DNA from: Paenibacillus sp. FSL K6-1330
GTDB lineage: Bacteria > Bacillota > Bacilli > Paenibacillales > Paenibacillaceae
Assembly (NCBI RefSeq): GCF_037976825.1
Contig: NZ_CP150269.1
Span: forward strand, 7,171,501 to 7,235,500
Reading direction: 5' to 3'
Length of the DNA stretch: 64,000 nucleotides
The notes beneath the pieces are model-generated. The model was not told the origin of the DNA and did no database searches. It was given only the letters and a program-made list of their open reading frames with translations. This document shows positions 1 through 8,472 of this stretch, piece after piece. Made by a program: the position numbers and the translations under genes. Within the stretch, counting starts at the first letter, position 1, and each line of letters starts with the position of its first letter.

Positions 1-1031
1 GCTGCCGACCCGCTGCCTGAATAAATCAGCTGCAGCAGAGCTTCATTGGACCAATGCAGGGGAGAATACGTTGCGGCCTCCCTCATGAATCCCGTTGTGC
101 TTGCAACCGGCGTATACCCTCCCCCAAAGAACGCAGCCAGTTGAATAATGACCATGATGACAGCTCCGGCTGCATTACCCTTCAGCACGTAACTGATGCC
201 GAGCCCGAGGCTGAGCGCAAACAGGATCTCGGTGAACAATACCAGGAACACCATGATGGGGTTCTCCCCCCAATAGGCATTGAACATATATTTGCTGATC
301 AGCACAACGATGATGACAAATACGGCATTGATCGCGAGCGTGCCCGTTATTTTTCCGGCAAAAATCTCGGCTTTCGTCACCGGTGAGGCCAATAGGCGCT
401 GCGCGGTATTTCGCTTTCGCTCACTATCGATTAATCCGCCTGCCGTCAAGGCGCTATACAGAATGATCATCGTAGTCACCGCAATCGCAAAATAATCAAG
501 TGAACCCGGCTGCCTCGCCCCCTGAATGGAAGACTCAACCACATAGCTCTCTCCATCATTAACAAGCAGCTTGTTCTCATATTCCGGATCGATCTTCGAG
601 GCTTCGGCTGACAGCCGGTACCGGTCGGTAAATGCGGACAGCATCCCCTGCACAATCCCGTTCTCCATACTGTTGCGGCTGTTTCCATCATATCGGATCC
701 CTTGGCCGTCTATTTCCACGTAACCGGTGTACCGGTTGTTTCTCACTTCCTGCTGTCCATTCATGCCTTCCTTGGCCTGCTCAAAGAGCATGCCCGATGA
801 ACGCTCCGCCTCCTGCATAAATGCCTGCCATTGCTCCGTAAGCGCGGGTTCCGTTCCGCTGTCATGGTATAACACCCGGATGTCTCCAATCGCAGTACTG
901 CCGTTAAAAGCGCTCGACAGCGCCGTCCCTAGGATCAGAATGAGCAGCACGGGCGTTGCCAGCATGAATACCAGCATCCGCGGCTCCCGGACGATCTTCA
1001 TCTCCTTCAGCGCGATTCTTAGTACGTTCAT
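1..1031 (-). CDS. ABC-2 type multidrug transporter permease, 3' end outside window (LnrM/N-like)
   Basis: Reading starts at an ATG at 1031 and stays open to the window edge, giving 343 residues without a stop. The protein has one membrane helix near residues 20-38, a long polar extracytoplasmic segment to about residue 180, then a block of helices, which is the ABC2_membrane_3 layout. The motif RLLASPVTKAEIFAGK after the second helix is typical of exporter permeases of this class. It lies 29 bases after the ATPase gene and is surely co-transcribed with it. The arrangement with ATPase and two-component system resembles linearmycin-resistance (lnr/yfi) loci; the substrate is an inference. A second permease probably follows beyond base 1. 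Confidence 0.85.
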   Translation of the reverse strand, partial: MNVLRIALKEMKIVREPRMLVFMLATPVLLILILGTALSSAFNGSTAIGDIRVLYHDSGTEPALTEQWQAFMQEAERSSGMLFEQAKEGMNGQQEVRNNRYTGYVEIDGQGIRYDGNSRNSMENGIVQGMLSAFTDRYRLSAEASKIDPEYENKLLVNDGESYVVESSIQGARQPGSLDYFAIAVTTMIILYSALTAGGLIDSERKRNTAQRLLASPVTKAEIFAGKITGTLAINAVFVIIVVLISKYMFNAYWGENPIMVFLVLFTEILFALSLGLGISYVLKGNAAGAVIMVIIQLAAFFGGGYTPVASTTGFMREAATYSPLHWSNEALLQLIYSGSGSA

Positions 1032-1060
1032 GTACTTCCACCTCCCTCTTCCTAGGTCCG

Positions 1061-1996
1061 CTAATCCCGAAGGCTCCGGCCGGTCAACGTCAGGAACACC
1101 GTTTCCAAATTCGGCTCGGAGGCTTGAATGGAACGAATCTCGATGCCTTGCGTCGTGAATTGTTGAATGATTTTATTCAAGTTATTGACCTCTGCATCGG
1201 AGCTGATATGCACGATATTTTCCTTCACTTCAACCGCTTTGACGCCTGCAATCTCCTCCAACTTGCTCACTTCGAGATGGGCGGCCGATTGTACTTCAAT
1301 TCCGATATCCTTCTGATCCGTGATGATGGCCTTCAGCTGTGCCTTCGTGCCCTCCGCTATGATCTTGCCGTGGTCGATAATGGCAATCCGGGTGCAGAGC
1401 TCCTCCACTTCCTCCATATAATGGCTCGTGTACAGGATCGTGCTGCCCATCTCGTTCAGCTTCCTGACCGAATTCAGGATATAATTCCTCGATTGGGGAT
1501 CGATGCCGACGGTCGGCTCATCCATGATGATCAGCTTTGGTCTGTGAGCAATGGCGCAGGCGATATTCAGTCGTCTCTTCATGCCCCCCGAGAAACTCTT
1601 CGGGTATATCTTATGTTTGTCGCTAAGTCCGACGAAGGCGAGGGCCTCCTCTGCCCTGCTCTTCAGCTCCGATCCTCTCAATCCATACAATCCGGCAAAA
1701 AAATGAACATTCTCATAGGCGGTCAGATCCTCATAAATCGCAACCTCTTGCGGAACCATGCCGATCTGCTGCTTCGCGAACTTTCGATGCCTCACCAGAT
1801 TCTTGCCCAGGATATGAACCTCTCCCTTGGTCATGGGCATGAGCGACGATATGATGTTGATGGTTGTGCTCTTGCCAGCTCCGTTCGCGCCCAGGAAGCC
1901 GAAGATCTCGCCTTCCCGTATGTTCAACGACAACTGATCTACCGCTATGAAATCCCCAAACTTTTTCGTGAGCCCTTTGATCTCCAGCACGTTCAT
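1061..1996 (-). CDS. ABC transporter ATP-binding protein, drug-exporter type (LnrL-like)
   Basis: A 311-residue nucleotide-binding subunit that would power the permease encoded just downstream. Walker A GANGAGKS is at residues 36-43, the signature is FSGGMKRR, and Walker B reads LIIMDEP. The last 90 residues form the extra C-terminal domain found in CcmA/LnrL-type exporters. The frame is open further upstream to 2194, but the start at 1996 is preferred because GGAGGCG sits 8 bases before it and the protein then begins MNVLEIKGLTKKF, the normal family start. The 215-base gap to the kinase gene may hold a separate promoter; I could not assign one with confidence. Confidence 0.9.
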   Translation of the reverse strand: MNVLEIKGLTKKFGDFIAVDQLSLNIREGEIFGFLGANGAGKSTTINIISSLMPMTKGEVHILGKNLVRHRKFAKQQIGMVPQEVAIYEDLTAYENVHFFAGLYGLRGSELKSRAEEALAFVGLSDKHKIYPKSFSGGMKRRLNIACAIAHRPKLIIMDEPTVGIDPQSRNYILNSVRKLNEMGSTILYTSHYMEEVEELCTRIAIIDHGKIIAEGTKAQLKAIITDQKDIGIEVQSAAHLEVSKLEEIAGVKAVEVKENIVHISSDAEVNNLNKIIQQFTTQGIEIRSIQASEPNLETVFLTLTGRSLRD

Positions 1997-2211
1997 ACGC
2001 GTTTCGCCTCCATATTCCATCCACGCATCAACCGGTGGACTTGATCTGTATGTATCGTACGAAAAAAGGATGCCCTTGCGATAGTGCACAAGTTCATCCT
2101 TACCCATGAGAATCTTCATGTTGTTGACGATCCAAATCTTCACCCTTGTGGGGGAAGGGAAATGCCCTCGTCCCCGATGCTCCTCATCCGTCAAATCGCG
2201 CTTACCGGGTT

Positions 2212-3336
2212 TTAGCTATAAGGAATCAAGGTGGTCACCGAGAAGCCATTGGAGCCATCCACGATCACGGTTCCATTCACGACCGCGGCGCGCTCCTCCA
2301 TGCCTACGATCCCAAGACCCTTGATGACCTTCTGCATACCCTTGCCATTGTCGCTGACCTTGGCCTTGATCATGGTGCCCAGAACCTCAATATGTAACGA
2401 GACTGCCGTTGCGTTGGCATACTTCATCGTGTTGGTTAACGCTTCCTGGGTGTTATCCTGAATAATTTTCCATTGCAGCGGCGTGATCCGGTCCACATTG
2501 CCCTCATGCGTCAATACGGTCTTGATTGGATGCTGAGCCGAGAACTCCTCCAGAAATAAACGCATCCGGTTGATGCCGAGCTGTTCCGTAGGCGGCTTCA
2601 CATTCTTCAGAACCAGTCTGATGCTCTCAATGCCTTCTTTGGAGATCGAGATGGCATTCTGCAGCAGCTCGGCGGACTTGTCCGGATTCGCTGCCATCAA
2701 GCGCTTGGCCGCTTCCATCTGAATCAATGCACCCGTCATGGAATGCCCGATTTTATCATGAATCTCCTGAGACAGCCGGTTTCGCTCTTCCAGCTTGAAC
2801 ATGTATTCAAACTGCCGGATGTACTCATTATTTTCGCTCAGCCGCTCGGTCAGCCGATCCAGTTCAAGATGCATGTGCTCATTCTGCTCCTGATAGGATG
2901 CGACTCGGCTTACAAAAGTTCTTAGCATCGTGAGATAGATATAGGATAGAACGGATATAAAAACATAGGTAATGACAAGTTCGTGAGGCACCATAAGCGC
3001 TGGAACCAACAGGGGGACCAGGATCATCCAGCTCCTGCGAAGGCATAAAGACAGCAGCTCGTACAAGTTCGCGGGAAGCAGCATGAACAACAGCGGATGG
3101 ATGTAGAATGAGGAAGCCGCGACAACAAGAACAGCCAGTACCATGAAGAACGGCTGTACATTCCGGCTCTTGAAAATATAGACGGATACATTCACGGACA
3201 GGTAGAGCAGAATGACAAGGATATACCACGGTGTTATCGCAAGATCAGAGGCATAAGATTGGCCGATCACATACAGGAATAGAATCGTTTTAAAGCCGAT
3301 GATCCACGATTCGGCATAATTTCGGCGTTCGCTCAC
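2212..3336 (-). CDS. Sensor histidine kinase, HisKA_3 family
   Basis: A 374-residue membrane kinase. Residues 12-140 contain five or six hydrophobic segments with very short loops, so it is of the intramembrane-sensing type with no large external sensor domain. A coiled-coil linker (about 148-180) leads to the dimerisation/phosphoacceptor motif EIHDKIGHSM with His193, then an HATPase domain with an N-box (about 273-288) and DNGKGM G-box. The start overlaps the response-regulator stop by four bases (ATGA), which shows translational coupling. It probably senses a membrane-active compound and drives expression of the adjacent ABC exporter. Confidence 0.9.
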   Translation of the reverse strand: MSERRNYAESWIIGFKTILFLYVIGQSYASDLAITPWYILVILLYLSVNVSVYIFKSRNVQPFFMVLAVLVVAASSFYIHPLLFMLLPANLYELLSLCLRRSWMILVPLLVPALMVPHELVITYVFISVLSYIYLTMLRTFVSRVASYQEQNEHMHLELDRLTERLSENNEYIRQFEYMFKLEERNRLSQEIHDKIGHSMTGALIQMEAAKRLMAANPDKSAELLQNAISISKEGIESIRLVLKNVKPPTEQLGINRMRLFLEEFSAQHPIKTVLTHEGNVDRITPLQWKIIQDNTQEALTNTMKYANATAVSLHIEVLGTMIKAKVSDNGKGMQKVIKGLGIVGMEERAAVVNGTVIVDGSNGFSVTTLIPYS

Positions 3337-3977
3337 TTATTCACTTCCCCCGTCAGATAAAAAATCGCAATCTGGGTTCGATGCTCAAGACCTGTCTTGC
3401 TGAGAATCGAAGTGATGTGATTGGCAATGGTGCCTTCGGAAATAAACAGCTTCTTCGAGATTTCCTTGTTGGCCAGCCCTTTGGCGATAAGCGCCATAAT
3501 ATCCAGTTCCCGTTCGGTGAACAGACTCCGGTCGAACTTGGTACCGCTGTCTTCCTTGTCCGGCTTCAGCCCGGATTTGATTTTATCCAACACGACGTCC
3601 TGCAGCACATGATGGCCGTGGTACACGGTTTTGATCGCATCGCGAATCCGTTCCGGGTCGTTATTCTTTAGCAGATAACCCTTGGCGCCGTTCAGCATCG
3701 CGTCGGTAATATATTCATCGTCGTCGAAGGTCGTCAAGATCAGCGTCCTGGTTTTGGTGCGCTCCGTAAGCTGTTTCGTGGCCTCAACCCCATTCAGATT
3801 CGGCATCCGGACGTCCATCAGTGCCACATCCACTTCATGCGCTTCGCAATAGGCGACCGCTTCCTGGCCGTCTTCAACCGTCGCTACCACGTCGAACTCA
3901 TCAAACGTAGCCAGAATGATTTTCATGCCTTCCCTAATAAAAGAGTTATCGTCCGCTATGATCACTTTAATCTTCAA
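3333..3977 (-). CDS. Response regulator, NarL/FixJ family
   Basis: A 214-residue DNA-binding response regulator, partner of the overlapping kinase. The receiver domain (1-120) has the acidic pair ADDN, phosphoacceptor Asp55 in LMDVRMPN, and the conserved Lys near 104. A LuxR-type helix-turn-helix occupies about 148-205 (ELDIMALIAKGLANKEISKKL). Translation appears to begin at TTG (3977), with GGGAG 12 bases upstream. It is the first gene of the RR-HK-ATPase-permease run. In lnr loci the kinase gene precedes the regulator; here the order is reversed. Confidence 0.9.
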   Translation of the reverse strand: MKIKVIIADDNSFIREGMKIILATFDEFDVVATVEDGQEAVAYCEAHEVDVALMDVRMPNLNGVEATKQLTERTKTRTLILTTFDDDEYITDAMLNGAKGYLLKNNDPERIRDAIKTVYHGHHVLQDVVLDKIKSGLKPDKEDSGTKFDRSLFTERELDIMALIAKGLANKEISKKLFISEGTIANHITSILSKTGLEHRTQIAIFYLTGEVNK

Positions 3978-4130
3978 CTTACGCTCACACTCCCTTATTC
4001 AGGATTATACAGGCTGCCATCTTGAAGAACGATAGTATTTTATTCACCTGAATAAAGGTTGATCGTTACGATGCTAAACACTTTTGCCATGATCACCCGA
4101 CCGATATAGACCAACCTGCTTAAGCAAAGT

Positions 4131-4163
4131 AAAAAAGCAGCGCGGGTACACACCCCACACTGC
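4131..4163 (-). terminator. Rho-independent terminator after the ferredoxin reductase gene
   Basis: On the minus strand a ten-pair stem (4137-4163, with two G-U wobbles) is followed by six T residues (4136-4131). It lies about 80 bases beyond the stop of the ferredoxin-NADP reductase gene. Confidence 0.7.
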
Positions 4164-4244
4164 CCATTCGCCAGCCTATTCTATTAAGAAGCGGTCATCG
4201 ACTTTCTTTTGTCGGAAAGGCTCCCCTTCTCCAGCACCGAGGTT

Positions 4245-5294
4245 CTAATTGATCAATTGCTTCACTAATTCGCGATTGCGCTCCTTGAACATCTCGTTGT
4301 GCGAAGAGACCATCGCGAATTTTTTGGCATCCGGCTCAATGAACTGCTTCGCGCTGTTCACCGCGTTCGCGGCATCCTGGAAGGCACCGGCAATGAGGTG
4401 CAGCTTCCCGTCAAAATGCAGGATGTCGCCGGCAGCATACAGCCCCGGAATGGAAGAGTTACAGCTTGCGTTGCCCGCGATATAGTAATCATCCACCCGA
4501 TGAATATCGAGCTTGCTGTTCTCCAGCAGCGACATATCCCGTTCATAGCCATGGTTAATAATAACTTCATCTACCGCCAGATAGGAAACTTCTCCCGTCG
4601 CATTGTTGGTCAATTCTACCCGTTCAATCACCTCATGATTATCTGAAGCAATGAGCTTCGTAATCGATGTATTGAGATGGCAAGTGGCCCTGCTGTTCAT
4701 CAACTGCTCGACCTGCGCTTCATGGCCTGACAATTCGTCCTTGCGGTAGGCCAAGTACACCTTCTTCGCTACAGGCTCCAGCTCATTCGCCCAATCCACG
4801 GCTGAATTCCCTCCACCGGACACAATGACGGTTTTGCCTTTAAAATGCTGCAGGGACTTCACCGTATAGTTCAGATTCGAAACCTCAAACCGCTCGGCTC
4901 CTTCAATCTCCAGCTTCTGCGGATTCAGGATGCCTCCTCCGACCGCCACGATAACCGTTTTAGACAAATGCACGCCGGAGTTCGCCGTATGTAATTCGAA
5001 CAGCCCTTCCTCATTGCGGGCGATCGATTCAACTTTCTCGTTCAACAGCACTTCGGGATTAAACGTCAAGCCTTGCTGAACCATCTGTTCGATCAGCTTC
5101 GCGCCCGGAACGGGCGTCAGTCCGCCGACATCCCATATCATTTTCTCCGGATAGACGTGAACCTTCCCGCCAAGCATGGGTTGATATTCTATAATCTTGG
5201 TCTTCATGCCGCGCAGTCCACTATAAAAAGCAGAATATAATCCTGCTGGTCCTCCACCAATAACCGTTACATCAAATATCTCTTTCCCACTCAT
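4245..5294 (-). CDS. Ferredoxin/flavodoxin-NADP reductase, thioredoxin-reductase-like type (YumC-like)
   Basis: A 349-residue flavoprotein of the B. subtilis YumC type, passing electrons between NADPH and ferredoxin or flavodoxin. The FAD-binding motif VIGGGPAG is at residues 11-18, the NADP-binding GGGNSAVDW at 160-168, and the C-terminal FAD contact GLYAAGDI near 300. The CxxC redox pair of true thioredoxin reductases is absent, as expected for this class. The start at 5294 has GGGAGTG six bases upstream; a longer reading to 5339 lacks such a site. It is transcribed away from the siderophore importer under its own Fur-box promoter, which suggests it supplies reducing power for iron release. 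That role is an inference. Confidence 0.9.
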   Translation of the reverse strand: MSGKEIFDVTVIGGGPAGLYSAFYSGLRGMKTKIIEYQPMLGGKVHVYPEKMIWDVGGLTPVPGAKLIEQMVQQGLTFNPEVLLNEKVESIARNEEGLFELHTANSGVHLSKTVIVAVGGGILNPQKLEIEGAERFEVSNLNYTVKSLQHFKGKTVIVSGGGNSAVDWANELEPVAKKVYLAYRKDELSGHEAQVEQLMNSRATCHLNTSITKLIASDNHEVIERVELTNNATGEVSYLAVDEVIINHGYERDMSLLENSKLDIHRVDDYYIAGNASCNSSIPGLYAAGDILHFDGKLHLIAGAFQDAANAVNSAKQFIEPDAKKFAMVSSHNEMFKERNRELVKQLIN

Positions 5295-5352
5295 GCATTT
5301 CACTCCCGGTCTATAGATTAAAAGGCTGTTTGTGATCACCTTGTAACGTAAA

Positions 5353-5399
5353 TGATTATCATTATCAATTAGTATACGTTGCCTTTCACCGTTTTACAA
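5353..5399 (-). promoter_or_regulatory. Sigma-A promoter with Fur box for the ferredoxin reductase gene
   Basis: On the minus strand TTGTAA (5399-5394) and TATACT (5376-5371) are separated by 17 bases. Directly downstream, 5353-5367 reads TGATTATCATTATCA, one mismatch from the 7-1-7 Fur consensus TGATAATNATTATCA. Bound Fur would cover the transcription start. Confidence 0.85.
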
Positions 5400-5531
5400 T
5401 CAATCATTTAGAAAAAATTCATATTGTCACAATTTCGCCTATATATAGGTATGTAACACCCTGCCAATCTATATATGGATATTATTCAGATGAAACATGA
5501 ATATTATTTAAAATTTCCATTAAGATATTTA

Positions 5532-5587
5532 TTGACAACGACGCGGCCCCACATTATATTTATGGATGAAATTGAGAATCATTATCG
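5532..5587 (+). promoter_or_regulatory. Sigma-A promoter with second Fur box for the siderophore ABC operon
   Basis: TTGACA (5532-5537) and TATATT (5555-5560) are separated by exactly 17 bases. The box TGAGAATCATTATCG (5573-5587), two mismatches from the Fur consensus, lies just after the likely transcription start. This position also fixes the first gene's start downstream of it. Confidence 0.85.
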
Positions 5588-5618
5588 TTTGTTAGCTAAC
5601 TATTCTGGAGGTGAAATG

Positions 5619-6491
5619 ATGATTCGCCTAAGTACAGATCGAATAAGCGTCGGTTACGGCGAGAATCTGATATTGAATCGTCTTAATGTAGATATTCCCG
5701 ATAAAAGAATCACAACCATTATTGGGCCTAACGGCTGCGGCAAATCCACTCTTTTGAAGGCTGTTACCCGCATTATTCCTTACCAGTCCGGCGCTGCCAT
5801 TCTGGATGGAGAAGAAATCGCTAAGATGAACACCAAGCTGCTGGCGAAAAAGCTGGCCATTCTGCCCCAAACGCCGGAAGGACCCGGCGGTTTGACGGTT
5901 GGCGAGCTTGTCTCCTATGGCCGATATCCTCATCAACGCGGTTTTGGCCGCTTGACCAAGCAGGATATGGAAGTGATTGACTGGGCGCTGGAGGTTACCG
6001 GAACCCAGGATTACAAATATCGCTCGGTGGATGCTCTGTCCGGCGGACAAAGGCAGCGGGTGTGGATTGCGATGGCACTTGCTCAGGAGACCGAAATGAT
6101 CTTCCTCGACGAACCAACCACGTACCTGGACATGGCGCATCAGCTTGAGATCCTGGAACTGCTGGAGAAGCTTAATATCGAGCAGGAGCGTACCATTGTT
6201 ATGGTTCTGCATGATTTAAACCAAGCCGCCAGATTCGCGGATTACATTATCGCGATGAAGGATGGAGATATCATTCAGGCCGGAGATCCGGAAGCCGTCA
6301 TCTCACATGACGTATTAAAGAAAGTATTCCATATCGATGCAGAGATCGGCCGCGATCCACGCACGGCAAAACCGATCTGTATCACATACAATCTTTTAAA
6401 AGGGGAAAAAGAGGATGTACTCAAAACACAGCAAAACGACACCTACGAAGAAACTACTCATCCCGTTTATAGCGCTGCTGCTCATTCTTAG
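5619..6491 (+). CDS. Iron-siderophore ABC transporter ATP-binding protein (FecE/YusV-like)
   Basis: A 290-residue ATPase of the FecE/FepC class that energises siderophore uptake. Walker A GPNGCGKS is at residues 36-43, the signature LSGGQRQR near 139, and Walker B MIFLDEP near 158, followed by the HDLNQA switch region. The frame is open back to 5475, but the promoter and Fur box at 5532-5587 lie inside that extension. GGAGGTG at 5607-5613 therefore selects ATG 5616 or 5619; 5619 has the better spacing. The last 25 codons overlap the following lipoprotein gene by 77 bases in another frame, which is more than usual for an operon, so the C-terminus is longer than in relatives. Confidence 0.9.
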   Translation: MIRLSTDRISVGYGENLILNRLNVDIPDKRITTIIGPNGCGKSTLLKAVTRIIPYQSGAAILDGEEIAKMNTKLLAKKLAILPQTPEGPGGLTVGELVSYGRYPHQRGFGRLTKQDMEVIDWALEVTGTQDYKYRSVDALSGGQRQRVWIAMALAQETEMIFLDEPTTYLDMAHQLEILELLEKLNIEQERTIVMVLHDLNQAARFADYIIAMKDGDIIQAGDPEAVISHDVLKKVFHIDAEIGRDPRTAKPICITYNLLKGEKEDVLKTQQNDTYEETTHPVYSAAAHS

Positions 6492-7392
6492 TGCTTGCAG
6501 CAGCAAGCCTGCGGAGACAAGCAGCAACCATACAGGAACGGCCGAAACACCTAAAACGGAACAAAGCGAAGCCCCATCCGGGACCATTACATACGGGTCC
6601 GAGAACGGACCCGTTGAGGTGCCTGCCAATCCGCAGCGCGTCATTGTGTTGTCCTCCTACGTAGGCGACCTGCTTGCACTCGGCGTCAACATGGTGGGCG
6701 TGGATTCCTGGTCCAAGGCCAATCCCGCATTTGCGGACAAAATCAAGGATGCCGAAGAAGTGACGGATGAAAGCCTGGAAAAAATCATCGAACTGGATCC
6801 CGACCTCATCATCGGCCTGTCCAATATCAAGAACGTGGATAAGCTGAAAGAGATTGCCCCAACCGTTACCTTCACCTACGGTAAAGTTGATTATCTGACG
6901 CAGCATCTTGAAATCGGCAAGCTGGTGAACAAAGAAAAAGAAGCCCAGGCCTGGATCGACGATTTCAAGCAGCGGGCGCAAAAAGCCGGCGATGAAATTC
7001 GCGCGAAGATCGGCGAAGACGCAACCGTGTCCGTGATCGAGAGCTTTGATAAGCAGCTTTATGTATATGGCGATAATTGGGGCCGCGGTACCGAAATCCT
7101 GTATCAGGAAATGAAGCTGAAAATGCCGGAAAAAGTGAAAGAAATGGCATTAAAGGACGGCTATTATGCTATTTCCGCAGAAGTGCTGCCGGAGTATGCC
7201 GGTGACTATGTTATTCTGAGCAAATTTGCCGATGCCGAAACGTCCTTCCAGCAAACCGAGACGTATAAGCAAATCCCGGCGGTGAAGAATGGCCACGTAT
7301 TCGAAGCGGACGGAAACCGGATTTATTTTAATGATGCCACCACGCTGGAGTACCAGCTGGAGTTCATTACGGAACATTTTCTGGGCAAATAG
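6415..7392 (+). CDS. Iron-siderophore substrate-binding lipoprotein
   Basis: A 325-residue extracytoplasmic binding protein. The N-terminus has lysines, a hydrophobic core and the lipobox LSAC with Cys28 as the lipid-anchored residue, then a Ser/Thr/Glu-rich linker and a PeriBP (TroA-like) domain beginning around residue 60 with PQRVIVLSSYVGDLLALG. It delivers the ferric siderophore to the two permeases downstream. Its start lies inside the end of the ATPase gene; AGGGGAAAAAGAGG just before ATG 6415 provides the ribosome site. Which siderophore is bound cannot be read from the sequence. Confidence 0.92.
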   Translation: MYSKHSKTTPTKKLLIPFIALLLILSACSSKPAETSSNHTGTAETPKTEQSEAPSGTITYGSENGPVEVPANPQRVIVLSSYVGDLLALGVNMVGVDSWSKANPAFADKIKDAEEVTDESLEKIIELDPDLIIGLSNIKNVDKLKEIAPTVTFTYGKVDYLTQHLEIGKLVNKEKEAQAWIDDFKQRAQKAGDEIRAKIGEDATVSVIESFDKQLYVYGDNWGRGTEILYQEMKLKMPEKVKEMALKDGYYAISAEVLPEYAGDYVILSKFADAETSFQQTETYKQIPAVKNGHVFEADGNRIYFNDATTLEYQLEFITEHFLGK

Positions 7393-7461
7393 GATATAGG
7401 CTGCCCTTGCTCAGACTTATTTAGATTGAATATTCCAACTTTAAGATGAAAAGATGATTCC

Positions 7462-8472
7462 ATGACAAAGCCTACGAAACGGTCCATTCCTTTTTCAATC
7501 CAATTGATGGCGGGTTTCATCGTATTTATCGGCACGTTTGTCGTTGCGATGGTGTTCGGCGCAGCTGAAACCAGCATCAAGGATGTATGGTTTGCCCTCA
7601 CCACCTCGATGGAGGGCGAGAAATTATCCCTCCTTCGCGAAATTCGGCTGCCCCGTGAGGTTGCCGCCATTCTGGTCGGAGCCGCGCTGGCGGTCTCCGG
7701 TGCCATCATGCAGGGCATTACCCGCAATCCGCTGGCGGATCCCGGCCTGCTCGGCCTTACCAGCGGGGCGAATGCGGCGCTGGCCTTCACACTGGCTTTC
7801 CTGCCGTCTGCCAATTATTTTGGCATTATGGTGGCCTGCTTCATCGGAGCAGCAGTCGGTGCCGTGATGGTCTTCGGCATTGGAGCCATGCGAAAAGGCG
7901 GCTTCTCTCCCTTACAGATGGTGCTGGCTGGATCAGCCGTATCCGCATTCCTGTATGCCATCGCTGAAGGAATCGGGATTTATTTCAAAATCTCCAAGGA
8001 TGTGTCCATGTGGACGGCAGGCGGCGTGATCGGTACATCATGGGGGCAGCTGCAGACGATATTTCCGTTTATTCTCATTGGAATTATGATTGCCATCGTG
8101 CTATCAAGACTGCTGACCATCCTTAGCCTGAGTGAAGAAGTCGCCGTCGGTTTGGGACAAAACATTGCTGTTATCAAAGGCGTCCTGTTTGTCGTGATTG
8201 TCCTCCTGGCAGGAACCTCTGTGGCATTGGTGGGGAATTTGGCCTTCCTCGGCCTGATGATTCCCCATATCGTCCGCGGGATCGTCGGAACCGACTACCG
8301 CCATGTCATCCCGATGTCTGCCCTGGTGGGAGCTATCTTCATGCTGTTTGCCGACACAGTCGGACGAACGCTGCATGCTCCTTACGAAACACCCGTAGCG
8401 GCTCTGATCGCCATCATGGGATTGCCCTTCTTCCTGTTTATCGTACGCAAAGGAGGGCGGGGAATGTCATGA
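7462..8472 (+). CDS. Iron-siderophore ABC transporter permease, FecCD family (first)
   Basis: A 336-residue membrane protein with about nine or ten helices. The FecCD family motif RLPREVAAILVGAALAVSGA is at residues 58-77, and the coupling segment GLMIPHIVRGIVG contacts the ATPase. It begins 69 bases after the binding-protein gene with only a weak ribosome site (AAGATG), and its last four bases overlap the next permease start. It would form a heterodimer with that second permease as the membrane channel of the importer. Confidence 0.92.
   Translation: MTKPTKRSIPFSIQLMAGFIVFIGTFVVAMVFGAAETSIKDVWFALTTSMEGEKLSLLREIRLPREVAAILVGAALAVSGAIMQGITRNPLADPGLLGLTSGANAALAFTLAFLPSANYFGIMVACFIGAAVGAVMVFGIGAMRKGGFSPLQMVLAGSAVSAFLYAIAEGIGIYFKISKDVSMWTAGGVIGTSWGQLQTIFPFILIGIMIAIVLSRLLTILSLSEEVAVGLGQNIAVIKGVLFVVIVLLAGTSVALVGNLAFLGLMIPHIVRGIVGTDYRHVIPMSALVGAIFMLFADTVGRTLHAPYETPVAALIAIMGLPFFLFIVRKGGRGMS

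Noticed and set aside
1124..2044. A 306-codon open frame on the plus strand opposite the exporter ATPase
   Set aside because: It is antisense to a well-supported ATPase gene and shows no recognisable domain; long shadow frames are common at this GC content.
5475..5618. Upstream extension of the siderophore ATPase to an ATG at 5475
   Set aside because: The sigma-A promoter, Fur box and ribosome site all lie inside it.
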